Assembly (NCBI GenBank): GCA_044228285.1
Contig: JBGAVD010000002.1
Coordinates: forward strand, 186,001 to 250,000
From: JBBATK01 sp044228285
GTDB lineage: Bacteria > Bacteroidota > Ignavibacteria > Kapaibacteriales > NICIL-2
Length of the DNA: 64,000 bases
Reading direction: 5' to 3'
The position numbers and the translations under genes were made by a program. Under the pieces are notes generated by a model, which searched no databases, was not told the origin of the DNA, and worked only from the letters and a program-made list of their open reading frames with translations. Below are positions 54,600 to 63,337 of the stretch, piece after piece (position 1 is the stretch's first letter; every line of letters starts with the position of its first letter).

Positions 54600-55772
54600 A
54601 TGCGAGCTTCTCTGCAAGAATGGAAGAAACGCAGCTTTGGAATTTGCATTCTGCTGGCTGTCACGTGTCTCATACAACCTTTACAATCACAAGTGAGCGT
54701 TCACCTCACTCAACCTCCTACCAATCAACTTCGCGTTGCTGATCTCTGGCGTTTGAGTGTGACGAATTCCAGCGCTTCAATAAAACGAGTGTATATGCAG
54801 GGTCTTGTACGCGAACGACAAAGTGGAGAAATTGTCCGCGCAACGACAAAGAGCTTTGTGTTGAAGCCAGGCGAGAGCAAGGTTTTTAACCCCTCAACTG
54901 TTCCCTCCAGCACCGTCCAATGGTCGAATGTTCGATACAAGAACATACTCACAACGAGCGGTCAAGCACCATCAGGAAACTACACTATTTGTATCTCAGT
55001 GTTTGATGAGTCAACAGCTATCGAGCTAGGGAGCGACTGTATAGAACAGAGTGTTGAGATTGCATCGTCGATTGAGTTGAGCGCACCGGAAGATGAAGCT
55101 GTGCTCTCAGGTAGCACCGAGGTATTCAGTTGGCTACCTCCGAGTGTGAATCCTGGTCAACTGCGATACGTCCTTAGGATTTACGATTTGCGGAATCAGC
55201 AGTCCGCGAAGGAGTTCATTAGCTCAGGTTCTGCCGTCCTGACGAACCAAAATGTGAATACCAATTCTTTCGTTCTTGGTATTGCATCACGTGGGCTTCG
55301 AGCTGGACGACGTTATGCCTGGCAAGTGGAAGCAAGGTCTGGTGATCTGCTCATAGCGTCAAGTGAAGTTCGCTTTTTTAAAGTTGCAGCGGCTGAAAGG
55401 AAGATGATCAGTCGTCAAAAAGCCATTGATATCATCTTGAAGACGATTCTGGTTCCTCCAACATTGAATCATCGGGTAACGGTGTATCTCGGTATGGAAG
55501 TGAGTCCGATTGGTGCTGTCGTTCAACCATTCATGATCGACGATAAACGGCGGACCCTAACACAACCCACATGGTTCGCCTGGATTAACGATGATCCCAC
55601 AGCGTACTTCGAGCATCCAACTCGCTTCGTCTACATCAATGCGTACACTGGTGAATTCGAGATACAAAACGAAGGATGGTGGCCCGTGGTGAATGGCGAG
55701 TCCTTGTGGATGCACAATGAAGAAAAATCAAATCCAAGCGTGCTCATCTATTCTGATGTTCACTTAAAGTAG
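54600..55772 (+). CDS. Secreted Fn3-like protein preceding caspase-like peptidase
   Basis: 390 residues. It has a signal peptide (KKRSFGICILLAVTCLIQPLQSQ, cleavage near 31). Residues ~32-155 look Ig-like. Residues ~160-265 look like a fibronectin type III-like domain (LSAPEDEAVLSGSTEVFSWLPP ... YAWQVEARSGDLLIASSEVRFF). The C-terminal ~125 residues form a separate domain (SRQKAIDIILKTILVPP ... WFAWINDDPTAYFEHPTRF ... YINAYTGEFEIQNEGWWPVV), acidic and Trp-rich, with the look of a PepSY-like or propeptide module. It ends 45 bases before the caspase-like gene, on the same strand, so both are likely co-transcribed. I infer, but cannot show, that it partners with the peptidase. Family not recognised. 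Confidence 0.83.
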   Translation: MRASLQEWKKRSFGICILLAVTCLIQPLQSQVSVHLTQPPTNQLRVADLWRLSVTNSSASIKRVYMQGLVRERQSGEIVRATTKSFVLKPGESKVFNPSTVPSSTVQWSNVRYKNILTTSGQAPSGNYTICISVFDESTAIELGSDCIEQSVEIASSIELSAPEDEAVLSGSTEVFSWLPPSVNPGQLRYVLRIYDLRNQQSAKEFISSGSAVLTNQNVNTNSFVLGIASRGLRAGRRYAWQVEARSGDLLIASSEVRFFKVAAAERKMISRQKAIDIILKTILVPPTLNHRVTVYLGMEVSPIGAVVQPFMIDDKRRTLTQPTWFAWINDDPTAYFEHPTRFVYINAYTGEFEIQNEGWWPVVNGESLWMHNEEKSNPSVLIYSDVHLK

Positions 55773-55817
55773 CGTACTGTGTGACAACACTATTACCAAC
55801 TCACTGGCCAGACGCAT

Positions 55818-58322
55818 ATGACAAGTATTCCGATACCGATACGACACGCAGCCCACAAGCGATCAGCACGAACAATTTTGCGGGTCATACTGGCTACGTT
55901 GTATATGATTCTCATCGCTGCGACGCCCAAAACCTTGCTTGCAACCACAACTGGCTTCTTTGTTGATGGTGGTTATTCACCTGGCAAGACTGACTCGGAC
56001 ATGGACAAGACCATAGACAAACGGCTCAAAGAAGCAGAGGACATCCTCAAGTCAAAAGATCCTGCTGCGCAGACTGGTCAGTATAAAAGCAAAGCTGAGT
56101 TTTTGAAAGCTCTCGAGAATACGAACTGCAAGTGCGGTGATGAGATTGTCGTCTATATGATGGGGCACGGTCGTCCGGGCGGTAAACTGAAATCAGCATT
56201 TATGTTTACGAAGGACGGGGAAGGATTAGAGCCAGAAGAACTACGCAAAGCCTTAACAAAAGCGGCAAAGGAATGTTGTTGCAAAATTCATGTCGTTGTT
56301 TTCTCTTGTCATAGTGGTATGTTCCTCGATGAACTGTTTAAAGAAGAACACGTCATGTCCGTGTACACAAGCAGTGCACAGAACGAACAGTCATATGCTG
56401 ACGCATACTATGACGGCTCTGCCTTCGTTGACAACGGAGATTGGGCGGCTGGCTTCAACAAGGATTGGAAGAAAGATACAACCACAGGGAGTTTTAAAAA
56501 GGCTCTTGAAAACTCTTCACGTTCCGCCCGCGAAGAGATGCCGCAGGCACCAGCTGGTAAATCACAAACACCGCAAGGTTGGTCGCGAGGAGAGCATCGT
56601 GCTCTGGCACATGTCTCGGCTCGCTCAATTGACAAGAACAAGAAGATTCTGAAACTGACCATTACCTTTAGAGAACCTATTTTCTTGCGCGGAGTAGAGA
56701 AAGAAATTGATGTTCGAGATGTTCGTGTACCTGACAGCGTAAAACGATGCATGTGGATAGAGTTCGACATCAGCACTGGTAAACCTAAAGATGCTGTAAA
56801 AGCTGTTTCGGAAGTGAAAGTGGTTTCTGCACCAACCGAGAATATCCTAGCTCACATTGAAGCAATTGGTGACAATAGTATGACGTTGCTAGTGCTAGAA
56901 CCGAAGCACCTGTATCGAAAAATCATCATTGTCAAAGTGTTGCCTCCTGCCAAGATTGATAAGAGCAAACTGCGAGTCTGTAACTGGATTCGCCAGAAGA
57001 TTACAATCTTAGATCCTGATTCCAAAAGTGGATATACAACGTCAGATAACCCTGTTCCGCATGAGCAGTCGTTCATATGCAAAATCCATGTGTCAAACTA
57101 TATTCAGAGTAAAGGTGAGATCGAGGCACACTTGCTCGAGCCTGCATGGTTACACTGCACGAACAAGACCTTTATCGTCCCGCCAAATGAGCGAGCAGGT
57201 CTAGGAAATCTCAAACAGTGCATGAACCTTGTTCTTCATGGCGTGTATCAACCAAATGGGCAAATTGACGCTAGTAACGTGCGAGTTATACGATTCATAG
57301 AAAGTAATGCCTATTCAATTGATGCATCGATGAATGCTGCGCATCAGCCGGAGTATAACGAACAAAGTCGATGCTACTATCCGAGTATTGGTTTGACGAA
57401 TACGGGAACAACAACAATTAACGCTGATATTCAAGCGGTTCTATGCCGACTTGAGGACAGATCCATCATTGATTCATGGTGGAAGTCAGGTGGCGGACTG
57501 CCAACAAGCGTGTGGCAACGCCGTCAACACCTAACGCAAGTTCCCTTCGCGCAGACACAGGTCGTCGAGTTTGATCGTATCGAGCAAGGTCTAGCTCCAG
57601 GCGACTATTGGATAGGATACAAATCGATGGTACAAGGAGACGAGAATCCCTCGAGTGATACTTCAAGTGTTGTCTTTCACATTGGCGAGGAAGCATCAAC
57701 ACTAGTACCCGGAAACCACGCTCCAGTACTCAGCAATCTAGACCTCCAACCAACGCAGGGCCTATCCACGACTCGCTTTCGCTTTCGCATTCGCTATCAA
57801 GATGAGGATGGACATAAACCTTCGCATGCAACAGTGCTTATCGACAATATGCCTTTTGCAATGACGGCAAGTACCACTGATTACAAGAGCGGTGTTGACT
57901 ATCAATACGAGACAACTCTTGATAGTGGAATTCACAAACACCGCTTCGAGTTTGCCGATGGCTATGGTGAAGGCGTGCAGACGGATGAGATGACAGGGCC
58001 CCTAGTGAACACGAGTTCCACAAATTCTGCTCCTACTATCCAACAAGGCAATGTCAATCCAGGCAATGGTACGCAAACGACGATGTTCAAGTACACTGTA
58101 GTCTATACAGATGTAGACGGTGACATGCCCTCTCAGGCACAAGTAATCGTGGATGGCCAGCCCTTTCAGTTGCAGCCAACAAGCACGAATGCGCGACTCG
58201 GTATCCGCTTTGAAACTCAACGAAATCTCGGGACCTCTGCTCATACTTTTCGCTTTCACTTTGACGACGGACACGGACATGTCGTCGATAGTCCACCGAT
58301 GAACGGTCCCATTGTGAAGTGA
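55818..58322 (+). CDS. Secreted caspase/legumain-like peptidase with tandem Ig-like domains
   Basis: 834 residues. A signal segment (TILRVILATLYMILIAATP, about 19-37) directs export. The catalytic-type region (about 45-215) has EIVVYMMGHGRPGG with His117 and HVVVFSCHSGMFLDEL with Cys164, the H-G...[S/D]-C-x-S-G pattern of the caspase/legumain/gingipain clan (CD). A linker and a beta domain follow (about 270-560). The last ~200 residues are two tandem ~97-residue Ig/cadherin-like repeats, each with APxxxxxxxxP, a FRxxYxDxDGxxPS-type segment and a FxFxDGxGxxV end. No T9SS tail. The protease assignment rests on motif pattern; the fold is not proven. It follows the Fn3-like gene by 45 bases. Confidence 0.88.
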   Translation: MTSIPIPIRHAAHKRSARTILRVILATLYMILIAATPKTLLATTTGFFVDGGYSPGKTDSDMDKTIDKRLKEAEDILKSKDPAAQTGQYKSKAEFLKALENTNCKCGDEIVVYMMGHGRPGGKLKSAFMFTKDGEGLEPEELRKALTKAAKECCCKIHVVVFSCHSGMFLDELFKEEHVMSVYTSSAQNEQSYADAYYDGSAFVDNGDWAAGFNKDWKKDTTTGSFKKALENSSRSAREEMPQAPAGKSQTPQGWSRGEHRALAHVSARSIDKNKKILKLTITFREPIFLRGVEKEIDVRDVRVPDSVKRCMWIEFDISTGKPKDAVKAVSEVKVVSAPTENILAHIEAIGDNSMTLLVLEPKHLYRKIIIVKVLPPAKIDKSKLRVCNWIRQKITILDPDSKSGYTTSDNPVPHEQSFICKIHVSNYIQSKGEIEAHLLEPAWLHCTNKTFIVPPNERAGLGNLKQCMNLVLHGVYQPNGQIDASNVRVIRFIESNAYSIDASMNAAHQPEYNEQSRCYYPSIGLTNTGTTTINADIQAVLCRLEDRSIIDSWWKSGGGLPTSVWQRRQHLTQVPFAQTQVVEFDRIEQGLAPGDYWIGYKSMVQGDENPSSDTSSVVFHIGEEASTLVPGNHAPVLSNLDLQPTQGLSTTRFRFRIRYQDEDGHKPSHATVLIDNMPFAMTASTTDYKSGVDYQYETTLDSGIHKHRFEFADGYGEGVQTDEMTGPLVNTSSTNSAPTIQQGNVNPGNGTQTTMFKYTVVYTDVDGDMPSQAQVIVDGQPFQLQPTSTNARLGIRFETQRNLGTSAHTFRFHFDDGHGHVVDSPPMNGPIVK

Positions 58323-58415
58323 GCTTTAGTACTACCAGTCAAGCTTGTGTACTGCTTGCTCAACCTCATGCACTCAGATCTTGCGACTGAGGTGCTGTGT
58401 CTGCAATGAAAGACT

Positions 58416-58838
58416 CTACTTCGCTTGCTCAGGTGCCGTTGGTATGCGATACTTCAAAAAGAGCAAGACTGTATTGAGATCCGCTGGAGAAATGGTACGA
58501 GAGACTTCGTGAATTTTTGGATCCTGCATGACGAAGGCTGCTTCGTATGAGTCCAGCTGCTTGGATGTAAAATTTGGAATGTTGTCTTGGCCTGCAGTAA
58601 AAATTCCATGGCAGCCAGAACACTTGTCTCTGAAGATCAACTTTCCAACTTCAAGTAAGCTGTCGACCTCTGCTTGCTCTTCTGGGGGTCGCCCAGTAGC
58701 TCGATCATACACTATGGTTGGGTTTAAGTACTCTGGCTTTTTGCTTGCGCAACTTTCAAGTACCAGGAAAGCTAGAGGAAAAGCAAGAGATAAAACTATA
58801 GGTTTGAGCATGAGTGCGGATAATAGGCGAGTGGTCAT
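58416..58838 (-). CDS. Monoheme c-type cytochrome lipoprotein
   Basis: 140 residues from ATG 58838; the frame opens at 58931 inside the upstream peroxidase gene. It has a lipobox (LVLESC, Cys30). The heme site CSGCH is at 73-77 (Cys73, Cys76, His77) and a distal Met is available in AAFVMQDPKIHEVSR. A short class I cytochrome c follows the pattern. The start is one base after the stop of the di-heme peroxidase, so translation is coupled, and it is the natural electron donor or acceptor for that enzyme. It is anchored in the envelope by lipid. Confidence 0.93.
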   Translation of the reverse strand: MTTRLLSALMLKPIVLSLAFPLAFLVLESCASKKPEYLNPTIVYDRATGRPPEEQAEVDSLLEVGKLIFRDKCSGCHGIFTAGQDNIPNFTSKQLDSYEAAFVMQDPKIHEVSRTISPADLNTVLLFLKYRIPTAPEQAK

Positions 58839-58839
58839 C

Positions 58840-60840
58840 TTAGTAATCTCCTCCAACTTTTCTGAACAACAACTGTGGAATGCTGGATGCCGGAAGTCGA
58901 GCTGGAGCTGGTTCGATGTTGAGTTCTTCATTGAGACTTGATATGAACTGAAGTAGATCTCGAATCTCGGAATCTTTCAATTTCAAGGAATCTGCTGACA
59001 GCGTTTGATTTTCTACGTGGAGCTTCCTTCCTTGACCACCGCCGGCGTTGTAAAAACTCATCACTTGATCGAGTGTCCAGAAGACTCCATTGTGCATGTA
59101 CGGCTTGGTGCGATCGGCATTGCGAATGGTGCCGGTGCGAAACGCATTCTTCATTTCATACGCTGGATGCACAAGATAGCGTCCGCTGTCAGCACTTAGC
59201 CGAACAAAGTTTGTGTCGGCTGGCACACCAATAACCTCAAACTCTGAACCAACGAATGGCGGTTTCACGCCGTTGAATTGTGGTACAAAGTGACAAGTAC
59301 CGCATTGCGCCTTCGACATAAACAGATTGAATCCCGTGATCGCACGCGGTGAAAGTGTACCTTGATTATTCATGGCGTGATCAAAGGGCGCTTGAGCATA
59401 GCTGAAGTCTGAGTAGTACAGTGTGATCGCCGAGATGATATGATCAAGACTTATGCGAGTGTTGTAGGGTGTGTATGTCACGAAACGTTGAAGCGCATTC
59501 TTGTATTCATCAACGCTCAGCACTTTTTCGAGGATCTGCTTTTCTGTGCTCGACAACTCTTCTTTAGACTTGAGCACTGCTTTGGCTTGGTCGGACAAGG
59601 AAAGGTGTTTGCCGTCAAGCATAAGAAGGTGATTGTGCATCACGTTCAGCAGCGATGGCGAGTTCCTGCTCAAATTGTGGATGCGATCAAAGGCGATGGC
59701 ACTTGCTCTTGTCGTGTCAGTGAAAAAGCTAGTTGGATTGTGGCACGAGGCGCAGCTGCGCTGATTGTTTCCCGAGAGAATGGGATCGTAAAACAAGAGT
59801 CTGCCGATACTTTTGATCTGCGCTATGACCTTTTCGTCTTCAACTCCTGCAAATACCCCTGACGCGTGCTGAGCTCTGTACAAACGCTTGTCGAAAATAC
59901 TCGTGCTTGCAGAATTCAGGCTATAGTCATTCACATTCCTGCTCGAGAGATCATAGTTCTCAATGGCCTCGTGGTTTAGCGCATACAGCGGATTAACAAA
60001 GTCACGAATGAAATGGAAGTGATCAAAGGAGTCTCGATCATGGTCGCGCTTTGATACGTACCGTACTGTACTCTCAAACTTTTCCTTATAACTTCTCGAA
60101 AGAGGGTAGTCAGTGAAGGTTGCGTTGTAGGCAGCATAGAGCTCAAGCATTGAGCTCAGCATGGTGTCGAGTTCGATGATGACGCGCCCAGCATCCGGAC
60201 ACTCAAAACCTGTGGTGTAGATGGCTGCGAGATTGAGAAGAAAAAGTCGATTTGCATAAAAGAAGTGTTTGTGCGACGATACTTCACGCGTAATGCTGTC
60301 GGCTAGATATGTTCCACTCGCCTGATAGGCAGCTCGCACCAGCGCTCGCACCGAGTCTCTCTGAACTGACTCTTCATCAAGATACATTTCTGCAAGACTA
60401 AGTCCTGCACCTTCGCGCTTATAGGGCTTCTCAAACTTCTCAAACACCTCCGTCTCCCATTCAACTGGTAGAGGCGCATTGACTTTTTTGTATGCAAGAG
60501 GATCTAGGTAACGAAGCCAGATGTCGACCCGCTTCATTGCCAAGCGAGCATGGTGAATGTCTTGCTTGAGCTCTTCCTTTCCTTTTTCAGTGCTACAATC
60601 AGCTACCTCAATTCGTGCTAACAGTGTTTGCTGGTCTTGTCTAAACTGTTGAATGCGAGTTCGATACAGTGTTCGATACGGAGAATTCTCTGTTGCTTGT
60701 TTGTTTGTCGTGATGCAACTCGTAAAGCAGGTGCTGAGAATGATCACTATGATACATGAAGTTGTGCTGTGCATCAGCGCTCGCCACCAGTCACGCTTGC
60801 AGCTTGCTATCTGAGGTAGGGGGCCAGTGCCGAGCTGCAT
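58840..60840 (-). CDS. Di-heme cytochrome c peroxidase (CCP/MauG family) with N-terminal helical domain
   Basis: 666 residues if translation starts at ATG 60840; ATG codons at 60993, 60876 and 60774 are also possible. A lipoprotein-like segment (CIIVIILSTCFTSC) places it in the envelope. Two heme motifs are seen: CASCHNPTSFFTD (nt ~59740) and CGTCHFVPQF (nt ~59305). Conserved family blocks are GRLLFYDPILSG, LSRNSPSLLNV and KNAFRTGTIRN. The ~270 residues before the first heme are helical (LARIEVADCSTEKGKEEL ... LPVEWETEVFEKFEKP), an extra domain found in FCB peroxidases and sometimes likened to imelysin. It reduces peroxide or modifies proteins. It is coupled to the cytochrome downstream. Confidence 0.9.
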   Translation of the reverse strand: MQLGTGPLPQIASCKRDWWRALMHSTTSCIIVIILSTCFTSCITTNKQATENSPYRTLYRTRIQQFRQDQQTLLARIEVADCSTEKGKEELKQDIHHARLAMKRVDIWLRYLDPLAYKKVNAPLPVEWETEVFEKFEKPYKREGAGLSLAEMYLDEESVQRDSVRALVRAAYQASGTYLADSITREVSSHKHFFYANRLFLLNLAAIYTTGFECPDAGRVIIELDTMLSSMLELYAAYNATFTDYPLSRSYKEKFESTVRYVSKRDHDRDSFDHFHFIRDFVNPLYALNHEAIENYDLSSRNVNDYSLNSASTSIFDKRLYRAQHASGVFAGVEDEKVIAQIKSIGRLLFYDPILSGNNQRSCASCHNPTSFFTDTTRASAIAFDRIHNLSRNSPSLLNVMHNHLLMLDGKHLSLSDQAKAVLKSKEELSSTEKQILEKVLSVDEYKNALQRFVTYTPYNTRISLDHIISAITLYYSDFSYAQAPFDHAMNNQGTLSPRAITGFNLFMSKAQCGTCHFVPQFNGVKPPFVGSEFEVIGVPADTNFVRLSADSGRYLVHPAYEMKNAFRTGTIRNADRTKPYMHNGVFWTLDQVMSFYNAGGGQGRKLHVENQTLSADSLKLKDSEIRDLLQFISSLNEELNIEPAPARLPASSIPQLLFRKVGGDY

Positions 60841-61373
60841 ACTTGTGTGTTGGAAGTTTAAGCCTGTAAGAGACATAGAAACTAAGTTCTGCACTATTCC
60901 AAGATTGATGTTGCGAGTTAGCTGTGACCTAATGTGGTCTTCAATGCTGTTGGGTACAAGAGCTTCGCGCTTGCCGCTTTTGCTTCTTTCCAAGTTTCTT
61001 CTATATACTCCCCGAGTTTTCTGCTCGTCAAGTATTCTTCTTTTTCGACTCGTCTAGAACAAGAAAATTACGCTGCAGTTCCAAGAAGGAGAAGTCAACA
61101 ATTGGAAACGCGACGGCTGCTGGACCCGAATACAAACAAGAGTAATCGCTGCCATAGCTTGAGCGACTCGCTTTCAAAATGCCTTTGGCGAGAAGCGAGG
61201 TGCTCCTGAGGAACGCGTCAAGACAAAGACGAAACTTCTCGTCGAATCTACCAAAAGACCTTCCTACTTCGAATGCTTTAGTCTTCCATTCTCATCTGCT
61301 ACTGAGCCTGATGATTTGCTACGATTTCAGCGAACTGAGTTCATATGCCACCCTTTTGCATCTGTACTATAAG

Positions 61374-61392
61374 CTGCAGGCGAAGCCTGCAG
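61374..61392. repeat. 8-bp hairpin with GAA loop (GCGAAGC cap)
   Basis: Arms 61374-61381 and 61385-61392 around GAA, giving GCGAAGC at the tip, in the long gap upstream of the HmuY-like gene. Confidence 0.6.
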
Positions 61393-61689
61393 GTTGATAA
61401 AAACAACTCTAGAGATCTGCACAAAGTCACCAAAACCGACGCTTGCTCTTTGTCTCTTTAGTGGATCAAGTGCGCTCTAGATGCGCCAGAAAAGACAGAT
61501 TCTCAGCTGAAATCCGTCTTGACTCAGCCCAAAGAGTGCATCAACAGCGGCCTCAGCCAAGTCCAAAAGCAAGGATTTGTATGCGCGCCATAGGATATCT
61601 GAGTTTGACAAATGTTAAAAAGAGGCAAAAACAGCAAGAAATGAGGGATTAACGAAATAAGACTTGCTAGGTCGTATATATCCTGCTAA

Positions 61690-61706
61690 TTTAGACTAAG
61701 TCTAAA
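61690..61706. promoter_or_regulatory. Palindrome upstream of HmuY-like gene, possible operator
   Basis: TTTAGACTAAGTCTAAA, 8-base arms about one central base. AT-rich symmetry of this kind suits a Fur/DtxR-type repressor, and the downstream genes look like heme or iron uptake. It lies ~290 bases before the ATG, so any link is tentative. Confidence 0.4.
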
Positions 61707-61997
61707 CAAAGATAGACATTCAGTTTGAATTGAGATTGAGCTTCGTAGGGCAAAGCTGTTCATTGATCTTCAGGACAGTTGGAGTCCTGAAATGCGGCTC
61801 ACTCAACATCCCAAAAGGTCGGACAGTTTTGAGGCTCAAAAGAGGGTGATGAGAAGGGCTGAAGGCAGCGCTCGAATCTGGATCCTGATAGAAAAGCACT
61901 GGAAACGATCAGCTGCAGAGCTCAGCACTCTGGCTTTGATCGATCGCTCGAGCGGTTAATAAAGGCAATGATTACTCACAACATTTTTAGGAATACT

Positions 61998-63236
61998 ATG
62001 AAACTTTCGGTACTCGTTATCCTTGCTTTGGCAAGCAGTACGACATTATTCGGCGCAAGTGATTCGGTTCAGCTTGGACCTGGCTATATGAACGATGTGT
62101 TCTATCAGTTTGGAACGCAGAAGAAAACGGAACTTCCTTCGAAGAACTGGGACATAGCTTTTGAAGTGCCTGGCTTTTCTTCATCAATTATCACGAATAG
62201 TGGAAACGGTGTACGACTCTGGGCTGTGCCAAATTCGACGTATGAGTCGTTTGCGAAGCCAGTTGATACGAATGCGGTCTTTAAGACACCAGAGTTGCAC
62301 AACTCCTTCACCAATTGGTCGAGCGGAGCTTTCAATCGCGGAATCGATTTCAATACCGGAGACTTTGGCTGGGGCGAGTACAACTCGTCAACTCACGCTG
62401 TAAGCGGAACAACACTCTTCGTAATTCAACTTCTCGATAAACAGTACCGTCAAATCCTCATCGACGTACTCCAGAACAAGACCTACACTATCCGTGTGGC
62501 AAACATCGACGGTTCAAATGCGCAGAACTATGACATCCGCAAAGACGATTTCATGAAACGCAACTTTGCATACTTCTCGCTTGTGAACGCGCAAACAGTA
62601 CAGCGCGAACCTGTCGCAGAAGAGTGGGATCTTCTCTTCGGAACCTATACGGGTTTGAGTGGTCAAGCAATGGACACACCTTATCCTGTACGCGGTGTAC
62701 TTGCGAATCGCAATGTTCAGGTAGCAATGTACAAAGGGCCAAATCGTGAAACTATCCAACACTCAACGCTAAGCTTCGACACGAGCTATCAAGCAATAGG
62801 CTATGATTGGAAGAGCTTCAATGGCACGGCCTATGATATCGATGCCGAGCGCGCATACTTCGTGAAGCGTAGTGATGGACGTGTCTTCCGCCTTTGGTTC
62901 ACCGAGTTCAAAGGTTCCTCGAACGGAAACATTTCCTTTGATACTGAAGAGATGATTGGGTCCTCAGTGCGTGATGGAGAATCACCAGTGGCAAGTATGT
63001 CGGTCTATCCCAATCCAGCACCTCGTGGTGAGTGCGTTGTTGTGCTGAACGCAGAACGTAGTGCGGAGCCAGCAGTGCTCAAAGTGTACAACATCCTTGG
63101 TGATGAAGTCTCAACACAGTCGCTTACTCTTGGTAAAGAGCTGACGTTGACTGTACACGATCTGCAATCGGGTGTGTACACCTTGTGCTTACAAGTAGGC
63201 AAGAACTTCGTTAGTCGTAAGCTTATTGTTGACTAG
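61998..63236 (+). CDS. HmuY-like protein with T9SS sorting domain
   Basis: 412 residues from ATG 61998, which begins a signal peptide (MKLSVLVILALASSTTLFGA). HmuY-type features are the early DVFYQFGTQKK segment and KNWDIAFEVPGF (WDIAF at 51-55), then a second EEWDLLFGTYTG repeat typical of the HmuY fold. HmuY proteins bind heme and pass it to a TonB receptor. The last ~80 residues (SVYPNPAPRGECVVVLNA ... LKVYNILGDEVSTQ ... LQSGVYTLCLQVG) are a T9SS type A sorting domain. HmuY is normally a lipoprotein, so delivery through T9SS is unusual. A TonB-dependent receptor follows within ~100 bases, supporting an uptake pair. Heme ligand His residues cannot be fixed by eye, so the ligand is not certain. 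Confidence 0.88.
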   Translation: MKLSVLVILALASSTTLFGASDSVQLGPGYMNDVFYQFGTQKKTELPSKNWDIAFEVPGFSSSIITNSGNGVRLWAVPNSTYESFAKPVDTNAVFKTPELHNSFTNWSSGAFNRGIDFNTGDFGWGEYNSSTHAVSGTTLFVIQLLDKQYRQILIDVLQNKTYTIRVANIDGSNAQNYDIRKDDFMKRNFAYFSLVNAQTVQREPVAEEWDLLFGTYTGLSGQAMDTPYPVRGVLANRNVQVAMYKGPNRETIQHSTLSFDTSYQAIGYDWKSFNGTAYDIDAERAYFVKRSDGRVFRLWFTEFKGSSNGNISFDTEEMIGSSVRDGESPVASMSVYPNPAPRGECVVVLNAERSAEPAVLKVYNILGDEVSTQSLTLGKELTLTVHDLQSGVYTLCLQVGKNFVSRKLIVD

Positions 63237-63245
63237 AGCATTCAG

Positions 63246-63282
63246 GATGCTGCACCAGCGACAGTTGTACTGGTGCAGCATC
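63246..63282. terminator. Hairpin between HmuY-like and TonB receptor genes
   Basis: Arms 63246-63258 and 63270-63282 are perfect 13-base complements with an 11-base loop, starting 10 bases after the stop. It has no U-tract, so it may attenuate transcription or separate mRNA stability of the two genes rather than stop transcription. Confidence 0.6.
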
Positions 63283-63337
63283 GCTCAAGAAACACACTCT
63301 CTTCCATTGATCACACCCTTGATACCGAGAACTTGAG

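Larger units (their letters stand above)
60841..61997. other. Long divergent intergenic region, no gene found
   Basis: 1157 bases between the peroxidase and the HmuY-like gene, the longest gap in the window. It contains the GAA hairpin at 61374-61392 and the palindrome at 61690-61706. I see no tRNA, riboswitch or protein-coding frame with normal composition. Regulation of the iron/heme genes downstream may reside here. Confidence 0.6.

Noticed and set aside
60994..61967. Possible tRNA or small genes in the long gap
   Set aside because: No cloverleaf with a TTCGAAT-like T-arm was found by eye, and the short frames have no ribosome site or motif.
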